From the NCBI GenBank assembly GCA_937959285.1, contig CALGAR010000062.1, positions 1 through 37,881 on the forward strand: a stretch of DNA of 37,881 nt. Reading direction: 5' to 3'. How positions within the stretch are numbered: position 1 is the first letter of the stretch; the number at the start of each line of letters is the position of its first letter. The position numbers and the translations under genes are program-made. Below, one piece after another: positions 8,898 to 17,186 of the stretch. The DNA is from an uncultured Bryobacterales bacterium. GTDB taxonomy: Bacteria > Acidobacteriota > Terriglobia > Bryobacterales > Bryobacteraceae. The notes beneath the pieces are model-generated. The model did no database searches and had not been told where the DNA came from. It saw only the letters and a program-made list of their open reading frames with translations.

Positions 8898-9617
8898 CTA
8901 TTCTTGCGCCTGTTGATTCAGCTTCCGCTTTCTTGCGACGTAGGCGAGAGCCAGGAGGGCCGGCGCCAAGCCGACGTAGACGTGCGGCTCCGGTACTACG
9001 CTCAAAACTTTCGTATCTGGCGCAAGAAGCATGGACATACCGTTCGCGAAGCCCGTGTTATAGGCGTACGTCCAATCGCCGCCCCCTCTTCCGTCCTTCG
9101 CATAGAAGTTTTGGAACACAGGGACGCGGTCGGAGAAAAAGGAAAAGGTGAATGTCCCAGTGCCGTCGCCCGAAATATCCCACTTCACGCCATAAAGGTT
9201 CCCCGGCATTCCCGGGTTGCTATTGCCGTCCTGCGGCGTGTATGTCTTGACTTCTGCCTGCTTCGCAGAAGTGCCACTGACGGTCAGACCGACAATGCAC
9301 GCAGCCGTACAGTTGTCGCTCAACCCCAGAATCCAATGGCTCATATCCTTCTGGGTGATAGTGAACGTGTATTCGTACAGATATTGTGTCGCCGAGTACC
9401 AGGTAGCTTTGTAGCTGAGCGAGAAGGCACCGTTGGCCCAAAGTCCAAAGCCGTCAATTCCACCGCCCTGGCTTGACGACAAAGTTCCGTAGTAGTAGTC
9501 GCCGATTGCTTCCAAAGGCGTGTCCGGCGCTGTTCCAACTTGGCCTGCCGAGGTAATCTCCACGTTGCCAGCAAAGGCTGCGGAGACTGCCAGCAGGACC
9601 GCGAAAAGAACTTTCAT
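8898..9617 (-). CDS. PEP-CTERM sorting domain-containing exported protein
   Basis: A 239-residue protein with a signal peptide (MKVLFAVLLAVSAAFAG) and a C-terminal PEP-CTERM tail. VVPEP (207-211) is followed by a hydrophobic helix (about 213-227) and the basic cluster RKRK (229-232). This is the recognition signal for exosortases, which are thought to cleave at the PEP motif in the inner membrane. The mature domain is Gly/Ser/Tyr-rich with two Cys in SDNCTAACIVG, which could form a disulfide. Its fold resembles other PEP-CTERM surface proteins of unknown function. The ATG at 9617 has AGGAGG about 11 bases upstream. An exosortase that could process it is encoded at 19355-20218. It ends in a strong terminator and is monocistronic. 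Confidence 0.88.
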   Translation of the reverse strand: MKVLFAVLLAVSAAFAGNVEITSAGQVGTAPDTPLEAIGDYYYGTLSSSQGGGIDGFGLWANGAFSLSYKATWYSATQYLYEYTFTITQKDMSHWILGLSDNCTAACIVGLTVSGTSAKQAEVKTYTPQDGNSNPGMPGNLYGVKWDISGDGTGTFTFSFFSDRVPVFQNFYAKDGRGGGDWTYAYNTGFANGMSMLLAPDTKVLSVVPEPHVYVGLAPALLALAYVARKRKLNQQAQE

Positions 9618-9668
9618 CACAAACTGCTCCTCCTTGCTACGCGCCCTGGACTTCCTTCGCATTACCTC

Positions 9669-9685
9669 GAAGTTTGTACAACTTC
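9669..9685. promoter_or_regulatory. 17-bp palindrome upstream of the PEP-CTERM gene
   Basis: GAAGTT and AACTTC flank a 5-base centre (TGTAC, itself nearly symmetric). It lies about 50 bases upstream of the PEP-CTERM start, in the 250-base interval shared with the divergent TPR gene. It could be an operator for a dimeric regulator. No convincing promoter boxes were identified in 9618-9867. Confidence 0.3.
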
Positions 9686-9867
9686 TGTTCGATTAGGAAG
9701 AAATGCCTCAAGACGCTGCCTTAGCGTAAGACGATCCGCAAACACCTGTCAATGATTTGCCTGTTCGCAAAACTAAATACAACTACCATTACCTCTAACG
9801 TTTTAGAACCCCTAGTACCAACCAATCTCCCCGGCTGGTCCGGGCAAACATACATTCTGTAATTAAA

Positions 9868-12201
9868 ATGAGGCTAGGCAAATTTATGCGATTTCACGTG
9901 CTGGCGGCCCTTGTTCTCGCCGTATCGTCCTTTTTCATGTCGTGCTCAAGACCGGAAGCGGCGCGAGACCGATATATTTCAAAGGGCGATCAGTTCTTTC
10001 AGGAGCAAAAGTATGAAGACGCCTCGCTGAATTATAGGAAGGCGATTCAACAAGACCCGCAGTCCGGGAAGGCGCACTATAAGTTAGCGATCTCCGAGTT
10101 GCAGAGGAGAAAGTGGCCCGAGGCATATGCCGCGCTCTCACGTGCTGTCGAACTCAACCCGCAAGACGAGGAATCGATCGTCACTTTGGCAGACATGCTC
10201 CTCACGGCTTACCTGACAGATCAATCGCGGCCTATAAGGTTTTACGAACAGCTGAAGAAGCTCAGCCGTCAACTGGAAACGATCAATCCATCCTCCTTCG
10301 AAGCTTTACGGATCAAAGGCTACCTTGCTCTCGCGGACCGGCGCCCGGACGAAGCAATCACCCTCTTTCGCCGCGCCCACGAGATCAAACCGGATGACCG
10401 CGATCTCGCCTACGGCCTCACCGAAGCGCTTTTCTATCGAGGCGAGGATCAAGAGGGCGAAAAGCTGGCTTTGCAGCTTACGAACCAGCACACCGACTTC
10501 GCCCCTGCCTACGACCTTCTCTATCGCCACTATCTACAAAAGGGCCGGATGAACGACGCGGACAACGTATTAATAAGGAAGGGCTCTGCGTTCCCCGGGA
10601 ATGCTGCGGTCGCAATGCAGCTTTGCGTGCACTACTACAACACCAACCGGCGGAGCGAGAGCGAACGCTGCATCGGGGACCTGAGCGATCATCCCGAAGC
10701 GTATCCGGATATCGCTCTCGAGGCCGGGAACTTTTACGCCTCGACAGGCCGGCCTGAGGAGGCTCTGAAGCACTTCGAGCGGGGCGCTCAACAAAACCCG
10801 CAGAATCAGGGCGTTTACGAAAAACGTGCGGCTGGCATCCTGCGCTCGCTTGGAAAGCTCGACCAGGCGCTTGCGAAGCTGGATCGTGCGCTTCAGCATC
10901 AGCCGGACGACGCCGAAGCTCTCCGGTCCAGAGCGATCCTGCTGCTTGATCTGAACGATCCGGCAGGGTGGGCAACCGCGGAGAGAGATCTTCGTACGCT
11001 GGTTCAAAAGAATCCCGAAGACGCGCAACTCCATTTTGAACTTGGCGGGTCCCTGTTGCGGCAGCGGAAAACAGCGGAAGCTGTTGCCGAGTTTAAACAA
11101 GCCATCAATCACCAGAAAGACTTTGTCAATCCGCGTTTTCCGCTGGCAGAAATCTCTCTGGCCGCAAACCGCAATCGCGAAGCTCTCGCCTACGCCGAAG
11201 AGATCCTTGCGCTTGATCCGACAAGCCGGCGAGGCCGCCTCATCCACATCGCTGCTCTCCTTCAAATGCGGGAGTTTGCCAAGGCCCGGGCAGAGCTGGC
11301 AGACTACCGGAAACGCTATCCAAATGATCCGGAAGCCGAGCTTCAAATGGCACACGTCCTTCTTGGAGAAGGAAAACCCGCCGAGGCGGAGGCAGCCCTC
11401 CGCCGGCTGTATCGCCCGAAATCTCCTGACGTCCGGCCGATGCTCGGTTTGGCGGAGTCACTGGCGCAGCAGCAGCGTCCAGACGCGGCTAAAGCTCTTC
11501 TCAAAGCCGGCCTGGAATCCTACAGCAACCCTGCTCAGATTCATGGCATCCGGGCGGCCTTGGCCGAAATCGCCCTAAAAAGCCGCCAGTTTGACGACGC
11601 AATCGCCGAGTATAAGGCGATCCTAAATGATGTGCCGAAAGCGTCCGATCTTCATGTACGGCTGGGCGAGGCCTACCGGGCGAAAGGAGACTTTGCCAGC
11701 GCACGGATCAGTTTCACAAAGGCAGCGGAGATCGACGCAGGGAACGTGATAGCCCTTGCAGCTCTGGCAAGCCTGGATGAACGCGACGGTCAATGGAAGG
11801 AGGCGGAGAAGAAGTACCGGCAGGCTTTGAAGCTGGCCCCGGGCAACCCGGCAATCGAGAACAACCTGGCATATCTGATCGCCCGGCAAGGCGGGGACCT
11901 TGAGGAGGCTCTGCGTTTGGCAAACGGGGCGTCTCGCAAGGAACCCGGCAATCCCGAGTTCGCCGACACGCTCGGCTGGGTTTACGTGAAACGCCAGATG
12001 AACGACAGCGCGATTCAAATCTTCGAAAGCCTTGTGCGGAAGCATCCGAAGAACTCCCGCTATCACTACCACCTCGCGGTCGCACTAAGGCAGAAGGGAA
12101 ACAAGGAAGGAGCGAGGCAGCATCTGGAAATCGCATTGGCGAACAGTCCTTCTCCGGAAGACGAGCAGGCGATTCGCCAGATGCTGGCCGGACTCAGTTG
12201 A
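9868..12201 (+). CDS. TPR-repeat lipoprotein (PrsT-like)
   Basis: A 777-residue protein with an N-terminal hydrophobic segment ending FFMSC (C26), a plausible though imperfect lipobox, so probably a membrane-anchored periplasmic lipoprotein. Almost all the remainder is tandem tetratricopeptide repeats of about 34 residues. Examples are AHYKLAISELQRRKWPEAYAA and, near the C-terminus, ENNLAYLIARQGG and ADTLGWVYVKRQ. It resembles the TPR lipoproteins (PrsT type) that accompany exosortase polysaccharide loci, where they are thought to scaffold export or assembly. The start may instead be the Met at 9886; neither has a strong Shine-Dalgarno. The stop overlaps the start of the TonB-like gene (TGATG), so the two are translationally coupled. 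Confidence 0.85.
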   Translation: MRLGKFMRFHVLAALVLAVSSFFMSCSRPEAARDRYISKGDQFFQEQKYEDASLNYRKAIQQDPQSGKAHYKLAISELQRRKWPEAYAALSRAVELNPQDEESIVTLADMLLTAYLTDQSRPIRFYEQLKKLSRQLETINPSSFEALRIKGYLALADRRPDEAITLFRRAHEIKPDDRDLAYGLTEALFYRGEDQEGEKLALQLTNQHTDFAPAYDLLYRHYLQKGRMNDADNVLIRKGSAFPGNAAVAMQLCVHYYNTNRRSESERCIGDLSDHPEAYPDIALEAGNFYASTGRPEEALKHFERGAQQNPQNQGVYEKRAAGILRSLGKLDQALAKLDRALQHQPDDAEALRSRAILLLDLNDPAGWATAERDLRTLVQKNPEDAQLHFELGGSLLRQRKTAEAVAEFKQAINHQKDFVNPRFPLAEISLAANRNREALAYAEEILALDPTSRRGRLIHIAALLQMREFAKARAELADYRKRYPNDPEAELQMAHVLLGEGKPAEAEAALRRLYRPKSPDVRPMLGLAESLAQQQRPDAAKALLKAGLESYSNPAQIHGIRAALAEIALKSRQFDDAIAEYKAILNDVPKASDLHVRLGEAYRAKGDFASARISFTKAAEIDAGNVIALAALASLDERDGQWKEAEKKYRQALKLAPGNPAIENNLAYLIARQGGDLEEALRLANGASRKEPGNPEFADTLGWVYVKRQMNDSAIQIFESLVRKHPKNSRYHYHLAVALRQKGNKEGARQHLEIALANSPSPEDEQAIRQMLAGLS

Positions 12202-13589
12202 TGCCACGCCTTCGCGTTCGACTGCCAGCGGGCCTGTTTCCTTCGCGCCCTCTCTGCTTCTTCCTTTCGCTGGCAATTCACTGTTTCGTCGTCACTATGA
12301 TCGTTCTTCGGCCGCCGACACTCCGCAGTCCGAAGGAGGAACTGCGGGGATACCAGGTTAAGCCGCTGCCAAAGGAGATCGCGGTCCTCTTTTATCAGCC
12401 GCCCGGGCGGAAATTGCCAATTATCGAGCCAGACAAGCGGTTCGGGGAATCGCCTCGTCCGACCGGCCGTGTCCTTTCTCAAAAGGAAGTAATGGTCGTG
12501 AACCAGCCGCCATCCCTTCCGGACCCGCCGAAACTTCCGTCATCCGCGGCGCCCCGAATCACCTTGCCGGAGAGTATGCAGCAGACTGCCGCAGCGCCTC
12601 CGCCTCCTCCGCGCCCGGCTCCCAAGCAGTTCGTTCCGCCGCCGAGCCGGCCTCTCTCAACGGCATTGTCCGTCCCGGCTCCGGAGCCGCCGCCCGACAT
12701 TCGAATCCAGGCGCCTCGGCTTCCTGCTGGAGGTTCAGTCCTCGATTCCCGGCTGGGGACCAAGCCTCAGCCGCTCGCCTTCGTGCCACCTGAACAGCGG
12801 CCAGCGAGGGAAAATCAAGAGCCCCGGCTTATCGATGCGCTTCCAACGGTGGCAGTAGCGGGATCCGGAGCACCGGTCCCCGGCGCCATCACCGGATCTG
12901 GCGTCAAGCTCAGCCTGCCCGAACCTCCGCCAGTTCCGTCACCTGGTGGCGGTGCCGGCTCCGGCTCGGGAGTTCCTTCCAAAGCGCCGCAAGTTGGAGC
13001 ACCGTCAAGCGGAGTGCTCACCGGACGTGCTGACGCAATCGTACCCGGCGTAGTTGTGCGGCCCTCCGCGCCGCCCGCCGCCCCGGCTCCTCCGGCGCCG
13101 TCACCCGAACGGACATTGGTACTAGAACTTCAACTTCCGCCAGCGGCCGCGACCATCTCAGCTCCGTTGAGACCTTCTTCAAGGATCGTGCCGCCTGTGA
13201 TCGAACGCCGCTTCCCTACCCGCGTGCTGTACACAATCGCCGTGCCGAAGCCAAATCTTCCGATGTATACAGGCGACTGGGTTATCTGGTTTGCGGAACG
13301 ACAGGAACAGGACAAGGCCGGACGCATCCAGGCCCCTCTTCCCTATCGAAAGTTTCAGCCCGTAGGTAAGATCCGTCAGGAAGTGCTCCAAGGCTGGGTA
13401 CAGGTGGCGCTGGTAATTACAAAGGAGGGTAAGCCCGATTCAGCCGCAGTGCTCACTCCGGCCGCCCCTGAAGTAGCTACTGCTGCCCTGCAGGATCTGC
13501 TAAGCTGGCAGTTCCACCCGGCAATGCGAAATGGACAGCCCATCGATGTCGACGCCGTAGTCGAAATCCCCTTCGGAGCAGCGCGCTAG
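12201..13589 (+). CDS. Proline-rich TonB-like energy-transducing protein
   Basis: A 462-residue protein. There is a single N-terminal membrane helix (about 18-40, CFFLSLAIHCFVVTMIVL). A very long Pro/Ala/Gly-rich segment follows (about 100-330, with many PPP and PAP runs). A C-terminal TonB-like domain spans about 385-462 (GWVQVALVITKEGKPDSA, then LLSWQFHPAMRNGQPI, VDAVVEIPF). This layout is the TonB plan: inner-membrane anchor, periplasm-spanning linker, domain that touches outer-membrane partners. No exbB/exbD genes lie nearby, so it may use motors encoded elsewhere or act as a periplasmic linker for the export system. It is coupled to the TPR gene by a one-base TGATG overlap, which fixes the ATG start at 12201. 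Confidence 0.8.
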   Translation: MPRLRVRLPAGLFPSRPLCFFLSLAIHCFVVTMIVLRPPTLRSPKEELRGYQVKPLPKEIAVLFYQPPGRKLPIIEPDKRFGESPRPTGRVLSQKEVMVVNQPPSLPDPPKLPSSAAPRITLPESMQQTAAAPPPPPRPAPKQFVPPPSRPLSTALSVPAPEPPPDIRIQAPRLPAGGSVLDSRLGTKPQPLAFVPPEQRPARENQEPRLIDALPTVAVAGSGAPVPGAITGSGVKLSLPEPPPVPSPGGGAGSGSGVPSKAPQVGAPSSGVLTGRADAIVPGVVVRPSAPPAAPAPPAPSPERTLVLELQLPPAAATISAPLRPSSRIVPPVIERRFPTRVLYTIAVPKPNLPMYTGDWVIWFAERQEQDKAGRIQAPLPYRKFQPVGKIRQEVLQGWVQVALVITKEGKPDSAAVLTPAAPEVATAALQDLLSWQFHPAMRNGQPIDVDAVVEIPFGAAR

Positions 13590-13591
13590 TT

Positions 13592-14554
13592 TCACCGCCC
13601 GGAGGTTTTCCGTCGAAACGCGGCAACTGCCGCCGCTTCAGGCGCGGTCAAGCGAGCCGGATCGCAATTCGGCAGTCCCTTCATGCAGTTCGACACGTTC
13701 CGCTTTCGCGCCGCCAGTGCGACAGCTTCCGACTGGTCCTTGGTCAACTGCAGCGGGTTACAACTCGCGCGGCCAGCCATGCAGCTTTCCAGATTCCGTG
13801 CCTTCGCTGCTTCCAGGACAGAGCGAACCTCCTCGGAAGAGAGAGCCAAAGGGTCGCACCCGACAGAACCGCTCAGGCACTTTTCGAAATTTCGTTTACG
13901 TCGCGCTTCTTGAACTTCTTTCAAGGATGCCTCTGTCAGGCTCAAGGGGTCGCAGTCAGCGGCGCCGCTCTTGCATCGCTCGACGTTGCGGACGGCCATG
14001 GCAGCTCTTGCGGCCGCAACCTGCTCCTTAGTTAAGAGCATTGGATTACAGGTTGCGAGACCGTTCATGCACGCCTCCAGGTTCCGCTTCATTGCAGCCG
14101 CCTGAACCTCTTTTTGGGCGGCTTGGTCCAGAACGAGGGGATCGCAGAGAGCAGTTCCTGCCTTGCACTGATCGACTACTTTTCGCTGATAGCGATCGCG
14201 TACCTCTTTGGCCTGTTCGGGAGTGAGGCGCGTCGGATCGCAGGAAGCAGATCCGGCAAGGCAATTCTGATAGTTCCTCTTCTCCGCCGCCTCTTCAACG
14301 CGCTTCAAATCTGATGGGGAAAGGAAAGTCGGATCGCATCCGTTCAAGCCGGCGAGGCACTGCTCTAGCACCCGTTTAGCGAGCGCCTCCGAAACCATCT
14401 GAATCTCGGAGGCAGAGAGTTCTGCGACATTACAGCCGGGCTGGCTCTTTAGACATTTCTGTAAGTTGTCCGAGGCAGATCGTTGAGCGGTTGCGGCGCC
14501 CCCCAGTAAAGCCGAAAGACCCAGTACTCTCAGTACTGCAAAATACCTCGCCAT
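13592..14554 (-). CDS. Secreted protein of nine tandem 32-residue Cys repeats
   Basis: A 320-residue protein: a signal peptide (about 1-24, ending AATAQ), then nine repeats of exactly 32 residues from residue 30 to 317 and a 3-residue tail. The repeat consensus is N-[LVFY]-x-x-C-x-x-[GS]-x-x-x-C-[DN]-[PV]-x-x-L-[ST], followed by a charged amphipathic helix ending in [KR][RK]. Each repeat has one CX6C pair, 18 Cys in all, so nine intra-repeat disulfides are plausible in the periplasm. The helix-turn-helix spacing suggests an alpha-solenoid comparable to Sel1/TPR folds, but this is inference and I cannot name the family. Its stop is only two bases from the convergent TonB-like gene, with no terminator between them. 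Confidence 0.85.
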   Translation of the reverse strand: MARYFAVLRVLGLSALLGGAATAQRSASDNLQKCLKSQPGCNVAELSASEIQMVSEALAKRVLEQCLAGLNGCDPTFLSPSDLKRVEEAAEKRNYQNCLAGSASCDPTRLTPEQAKEVRDRYQRKVVDQCKAGTALCDPLVLDQAAQKEVQAAAMKRNLEACMNGLATCNPMLLTKEQVAAARAAMAVRNVERCKSGAADCDPLSLTEASLKEVQEARRKRNFEKCLSGSVGCDPLALSSEEVRSVLEAAKARNLESCMAGRASCNPLQLTKDQSEAVALAARKRNVSNCMKGLPNCDPARLTAPEAAAVAAFRRKTSGR

Positions 14555-14687
14555 AGTTCTAATCGTACTCGTTCTAGACCCTAGTTGTATTGACTCTTTT
14601 ACCTGTCTATCGAATCATTGAATTACAAAGAGACACTAAGTCGTTTGCCTTATCTGCATACATTAGATTACTGTCTCTCTGACCTTA

Positions 14688-15878
14688 ATGGCTCCTGTGG
14701 ATTCATCTCATATGCACCGCGTCACTCATCTAGGTAAGTTCTATCCGCCACACCGCGGAGGAATGGAAAGCCATCTGGAATCGCTCTGTGAAGCATTACA
14801 AAACCGTTTCAAACTTCGCGTGGTGGTAGCTGGGAGTGACCGCAGGACAACGAAAGAAGTCGTGCGAGGAATCCCGGTGGAGCGCTACGGGACGCTGTTC
14901 TCGTTCGCATCGGCGCCCTTCTGCCCTGGAATCTTCGGTGCCTTGCGTAATGATGACGCAGACATCGTTCACGTTCATTTGCCCAACCCCTTGGCGGTCG
15001 CGGCCTATCTCGCAAGCGGGCATAAGGGAAGCCTGGTTGTAACGTACCACAGTGACGTAGTCCGGCAGCAGTTCCTCGGTGAGTGCTTTGAACCGATCCT
15101 GAATGCCTTCCTGGCTCGCGCCAGCGTCATCCTCTGCACGTCTCCGAATTACATCGAGCATTCTCCTGTGCTGCAGAGATTTCGTGAGAAGTGCGTGGTA
15201 GTTCCTCTGGGCATTTCGACAGCTCCGTTCGAACGGCCGGACTGGGAAGCAGTCGCGGAGATTGAGCGCCGCTACGGCCAGCGGATCGTTTTGGGCGTCG
15301 GCCGCTTGGTGTACTACAAGGGTTTTGAATACTTGGTGAAAGCGATGGCCAGCGTGGACGGCCATCTGCTGCTGATCGGTACCGGGCCGGACCGCGCCAA
15401 GCTCGAGCAGCTGGTGCGCGATCTGAACATCGCCGATCGCGTCACCTTCGTTGGGAACGCCGCTGACACGACACCGTACTATCACGCAGCAAAGGTGTTC
15501 GTACTGCCTTCGGTTGCCCGCAGCGAGGCTTTCGGGATCGTTCAGCTCGAAGCAATGGCTTGCGGGAAACCGGTCATCAATACGGATCTGGCTACAGGGG
15601 TTCCGTATGTTTCGGTCCACCAGGAGACCGGTCTTACCGTTCCGCCTGCTGATTCGGCTTCGCTCAGCCAGGCGATCAACCTGCTGCTCAACAATCCAGA
15701 GCTGAGGGAAAAATACGGCCGTCAAGCTCGCAAGCGGGTGCAGGCGGAGTTCACCTGCCGGGTGATGGCCGAGAGGACGGCCGCGGTTTACGAGTGGGTG
15801 GTCGAAGCGGGGAGATCGGGCGAATTACCGATTTCCGCGCTGAAGCTTTTAGGTACCACTAGTACTGTACTTCGTTGA
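14688..15878 (+). CDS. GT4 family glycosyltransferase (stand-alone)
   Basis: A 396-residue GT-B retaining glycosyltransferase of family GT4. The N-terminal acceptor domain begins near KFYPPHRGGMESHLESL. The C-terminal nucleotide-sugar domain carries VLGVGRLVYYKGFEYLVKAM and the EX7E donor motif EAFGIVQLE near residues 281-289. The donor sugar is not evident from the sequence. It may start at the second Met (14712); neither candidate has a good Shine-Dalgarno. The gene is separated from the export operon by a 265-base leader and from the divergent repeat-protein gene by 133 bases containing an AGAGAC/GTCTCT inverted repeat. It is therefore probably a separate transcription unit of the same polysaccharide locus. 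Confidence 0.9.
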   Translation: MAPVDSSHMHRVTHLGKFYPPHRGGMESHLESLCEALQNRFKLRVVVAGSDRRTTKEVVRGIPVERYGTLFSFASAPFCPGIFGALRNDDADIVHVHLPNPLAVAAYLASGHKGSLVVTYHSDVVRQQFLGECFEPILNAFLARASVILCTSPNYIEHSPVLQRFREKCVVVPLGISTAPFERPDWEAVAEIERRYGQRIVLGVGRLVYYKGFEYLVKAMASVDGHLLLIGTGPDRAKLEQLVRDLNIADRVTFVGNAADTTPYYHAAKVFVLPSVARSEAFGIVQLEAMACGKPVINTDLATGVPYVSVHQETGLTVPPADSASLSQAINLLLNNPELREKYGRQARKRVQAEFTCRVMAERTAAVYEWVVEAGRSGELPISALKLLGTTSTVLR

Positions 15879-15914
15879 CAAAAGCGAGCGCGGCGCGTGA
15901 CGATTGTGACTTCA

Positions 15915-16090
15915 GGGTAATCGCAAGTTAAACATCGGAGGCGGGTTCTGACGCCCATGGGTCGAGCCGGCGCTCTCTGAAGTCGTATGACCCGGTATAC
16001 CCCGTTGGTGAGATTGAGGGCGGCCTCTCAACCGGGAACGTGCGGCGAATCGCGGAACGGACCGCTGTGACAGAAGCGCGTTCGCGCTAA
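15915..16090 (+). ncRNA. Candidate structured 5' leader of the polysaccharide export operon
   Basis: The 265 bases between the GT4 stop and the wza-like start contain several stems. They are GGCG/CGCC with an 8-base loop (about 15940-15956), GGGTC/GACCC enclosing about 25 bases (15959-15993), TTGAG/CTCAA (16014-16031), and AGCGC/GCGCT with a GTTC loop (16075-16088). I do not recognise a known riboswitch class. No long open frame with a ribosome-binding site was seen. The stems could be chance in 58-60% GC DNA, but a terminator-like element follows directly. Confidence 0.35.
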
Positions 16091-16093
16091 GGA

Positions 16094-16130
16094 AGGCTCG
16101 CTAGAAGCCTATAGTTTGTTTGTGTTTTTT
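16094..16130 (+). terminator. Terminator-like hairpin (possible attenuator) ahead of the export operon
   Basis: AGGCT and AGCCT form a 5-bp stem with a 7-base loop (16094-16110). A T-rich tract follows directly, ending in six T (16112-16130). It lies just upstream of the GTG start at 16144 rather than downstream of a gene. It could end transcription from the GT4 gene or act as a regulated attenuator in the leader. The stem is short, so it would be weak. Confidence 0.45.
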
Positions 16131-16143
16131 CGATGAGGAGAAC

Positions 16144-17160
16144 GTGAAATTGTTGGTCAAAATCGGACTGCTCACCTTTGGCCTGGGTCTTAGCCTCCAG
16201 TGGGCGCTCGCCCAGGTCCCGCCTGGGGCTCTCGAACCGAATCCTGCCACGCAAGCTCAACAGCCGCCCCCCACTGCGGAAGGCTTGCGTCCTGCTTACG
16301 TTTTGCGTTCGGGCGACCAGATTCTGATCCGTTCGACGGGGATTGAGGAAATCAGCAATCGCCCGTATCGGATTGACTCCGAGGGAAAAGTCACCCTTCC
16401 CATCCTCGGCCCCGTGCAGGCTGCCGGCAGGACCGTGGAACAGTTTGAACGATTTCTCATCGAACAGCTGCGCACGTATTTTCGCGATCCCCAGCTAATG
16501 GTCACGATTACCCAGTTCGCGAGTGAGCCTGTGTTCGTTGTCGGAGCTTTCCGTAGCCCTGGTATTTATCCCCTGCAGGGACGCCGGACACTCATCGAAC
16601 TGCTGACGTCGGTCGGTGGCCTTACTCCGAACGCTAGCCGCCGGATTACCGTGACTCGAAAAATTGAGTATGGTCGAATCCCTCTCCCGAATGCAACCGA
16701 ATCGGCAGACGGTACTACCACCAGCGTAGAGATCAGTCTGGCCAGCCTTCGGGATAACATCAACCCGGCGGAAGACATTCCCCTCGCCCCCTACGACATC
16801 ATCACTGCAAACCGGGCGGAAATGGTGTTTGTGCAAGGCGAGGTAGCACGAGTGGGTGGTTTCGAACTCGGAGAGCGGGATTCCATCACGATTAGCCAGA
16901 TTGTCAGCATGGCGGGCGGACTTGGACGGGACGCAAAGCCGGACAAGGCCGTCGTCCTTCGTCCCGTTCTTGACTCTACACGCAGGGCAGCGATTCCGGT
17001 CGATGTCAAGCGAATTCTCGCCGGTAAAGACCCGGACTTTCCTCTGCTGCCTAACGACATGCTCTATATCCCGACAAACACCGCACGCATCGTCCGTAAC
17101 AGAGTGCTGCTGTTCACTGTGCCGCCAGCGATCCTTCTGCTGTTCCGGCAATCGCTTTGA
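16144..17160 (+). CDS. Polysaccharide export outer-membrane protein (Wza/OPX type)
   Basis: A 338-residue outer-membrane polysaccharide export protein. The signal peptide is residues 1-23 (ending WALA before Q24), with no lipobox Cys. The Poly_export domain spans about 52-125 (YVLRSGDQILI, VTLPILGPVQAAGRT). Two SLBB-type domains follow, at about 128-160 (VFVVGAFRSPGIYPL) and about 222-258 (VFVQGEVARVGGFEL). A C-terminal hydrophobic helix (VLLFTVPPAILLLF) resembles the membrane-crossing helix of Wza. The GTG start at 16144 was chosen because GAGG lies five bases upstream and it gives a proper signal peptide; upstream in-frame codons do not. First gene of the long operon; its stop overlaps the region before the Wzc-type gene. 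Confidence 0.9.
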   Translation: MKLLVKIGLLTFGLGLSLQWALAQVPPGALEPNPATQAQQPPPTAEGLRPAYVLRSGDQILIRSTGIEEISNRPYRIDSEGKVTLPILGPVQAAGRTVEQFERFLIEQLRTYFRDPQLMVTITQFASEPVFVVGAFRSPGIYPLQGRRTLIELLTSVGGLTPNASRRITVTRKIEYGRIPLPNATESADGTTTSVEISLASLRDNINPAEDIPLAPYDIITANRAEMVFVQGEVARVGGFELGERDSITISQIVSMAGGLGRDAKPDKAVVLRPVLDSTRRAAIPVDVKRILAGKDPDFPLLPNDMLYIPTNTARIVRNRVLLFTVPPAILLLFRQSL

Positions 17161-17186
17161 ACCAGATCCAGGAAGGGTTTCAAACA

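Noticed and set aside
13610..14470. The regular 96-base periodicity considered as a CRISPR array or DNA satellite
   Set aside because: The DNA copies are diverged and the period is an exact number of codons with conserved Cys, so it is a protein repeat, not a CRISPR or satellite.
14796..15725. A 309-codon minus-strand open frame
   Set aside because: Antisense to the stand-alone GT4 gene; the product is not recognisable as a protein family.
14521..15866. Repeated AGTACT palindromes near gene ends
   Set aside because: Two copies lie inside the signal-peptide coding region of the Cys-repeat gene and one at the end of the GT4 gene; no consistent position relative to promoters.
15875..15905. TTGACA overlapping the GT4 stop codon as a promoter -35 box
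   Set aside because: No acceptable -10 box lies 15-19 bases downstream, so it was not called.
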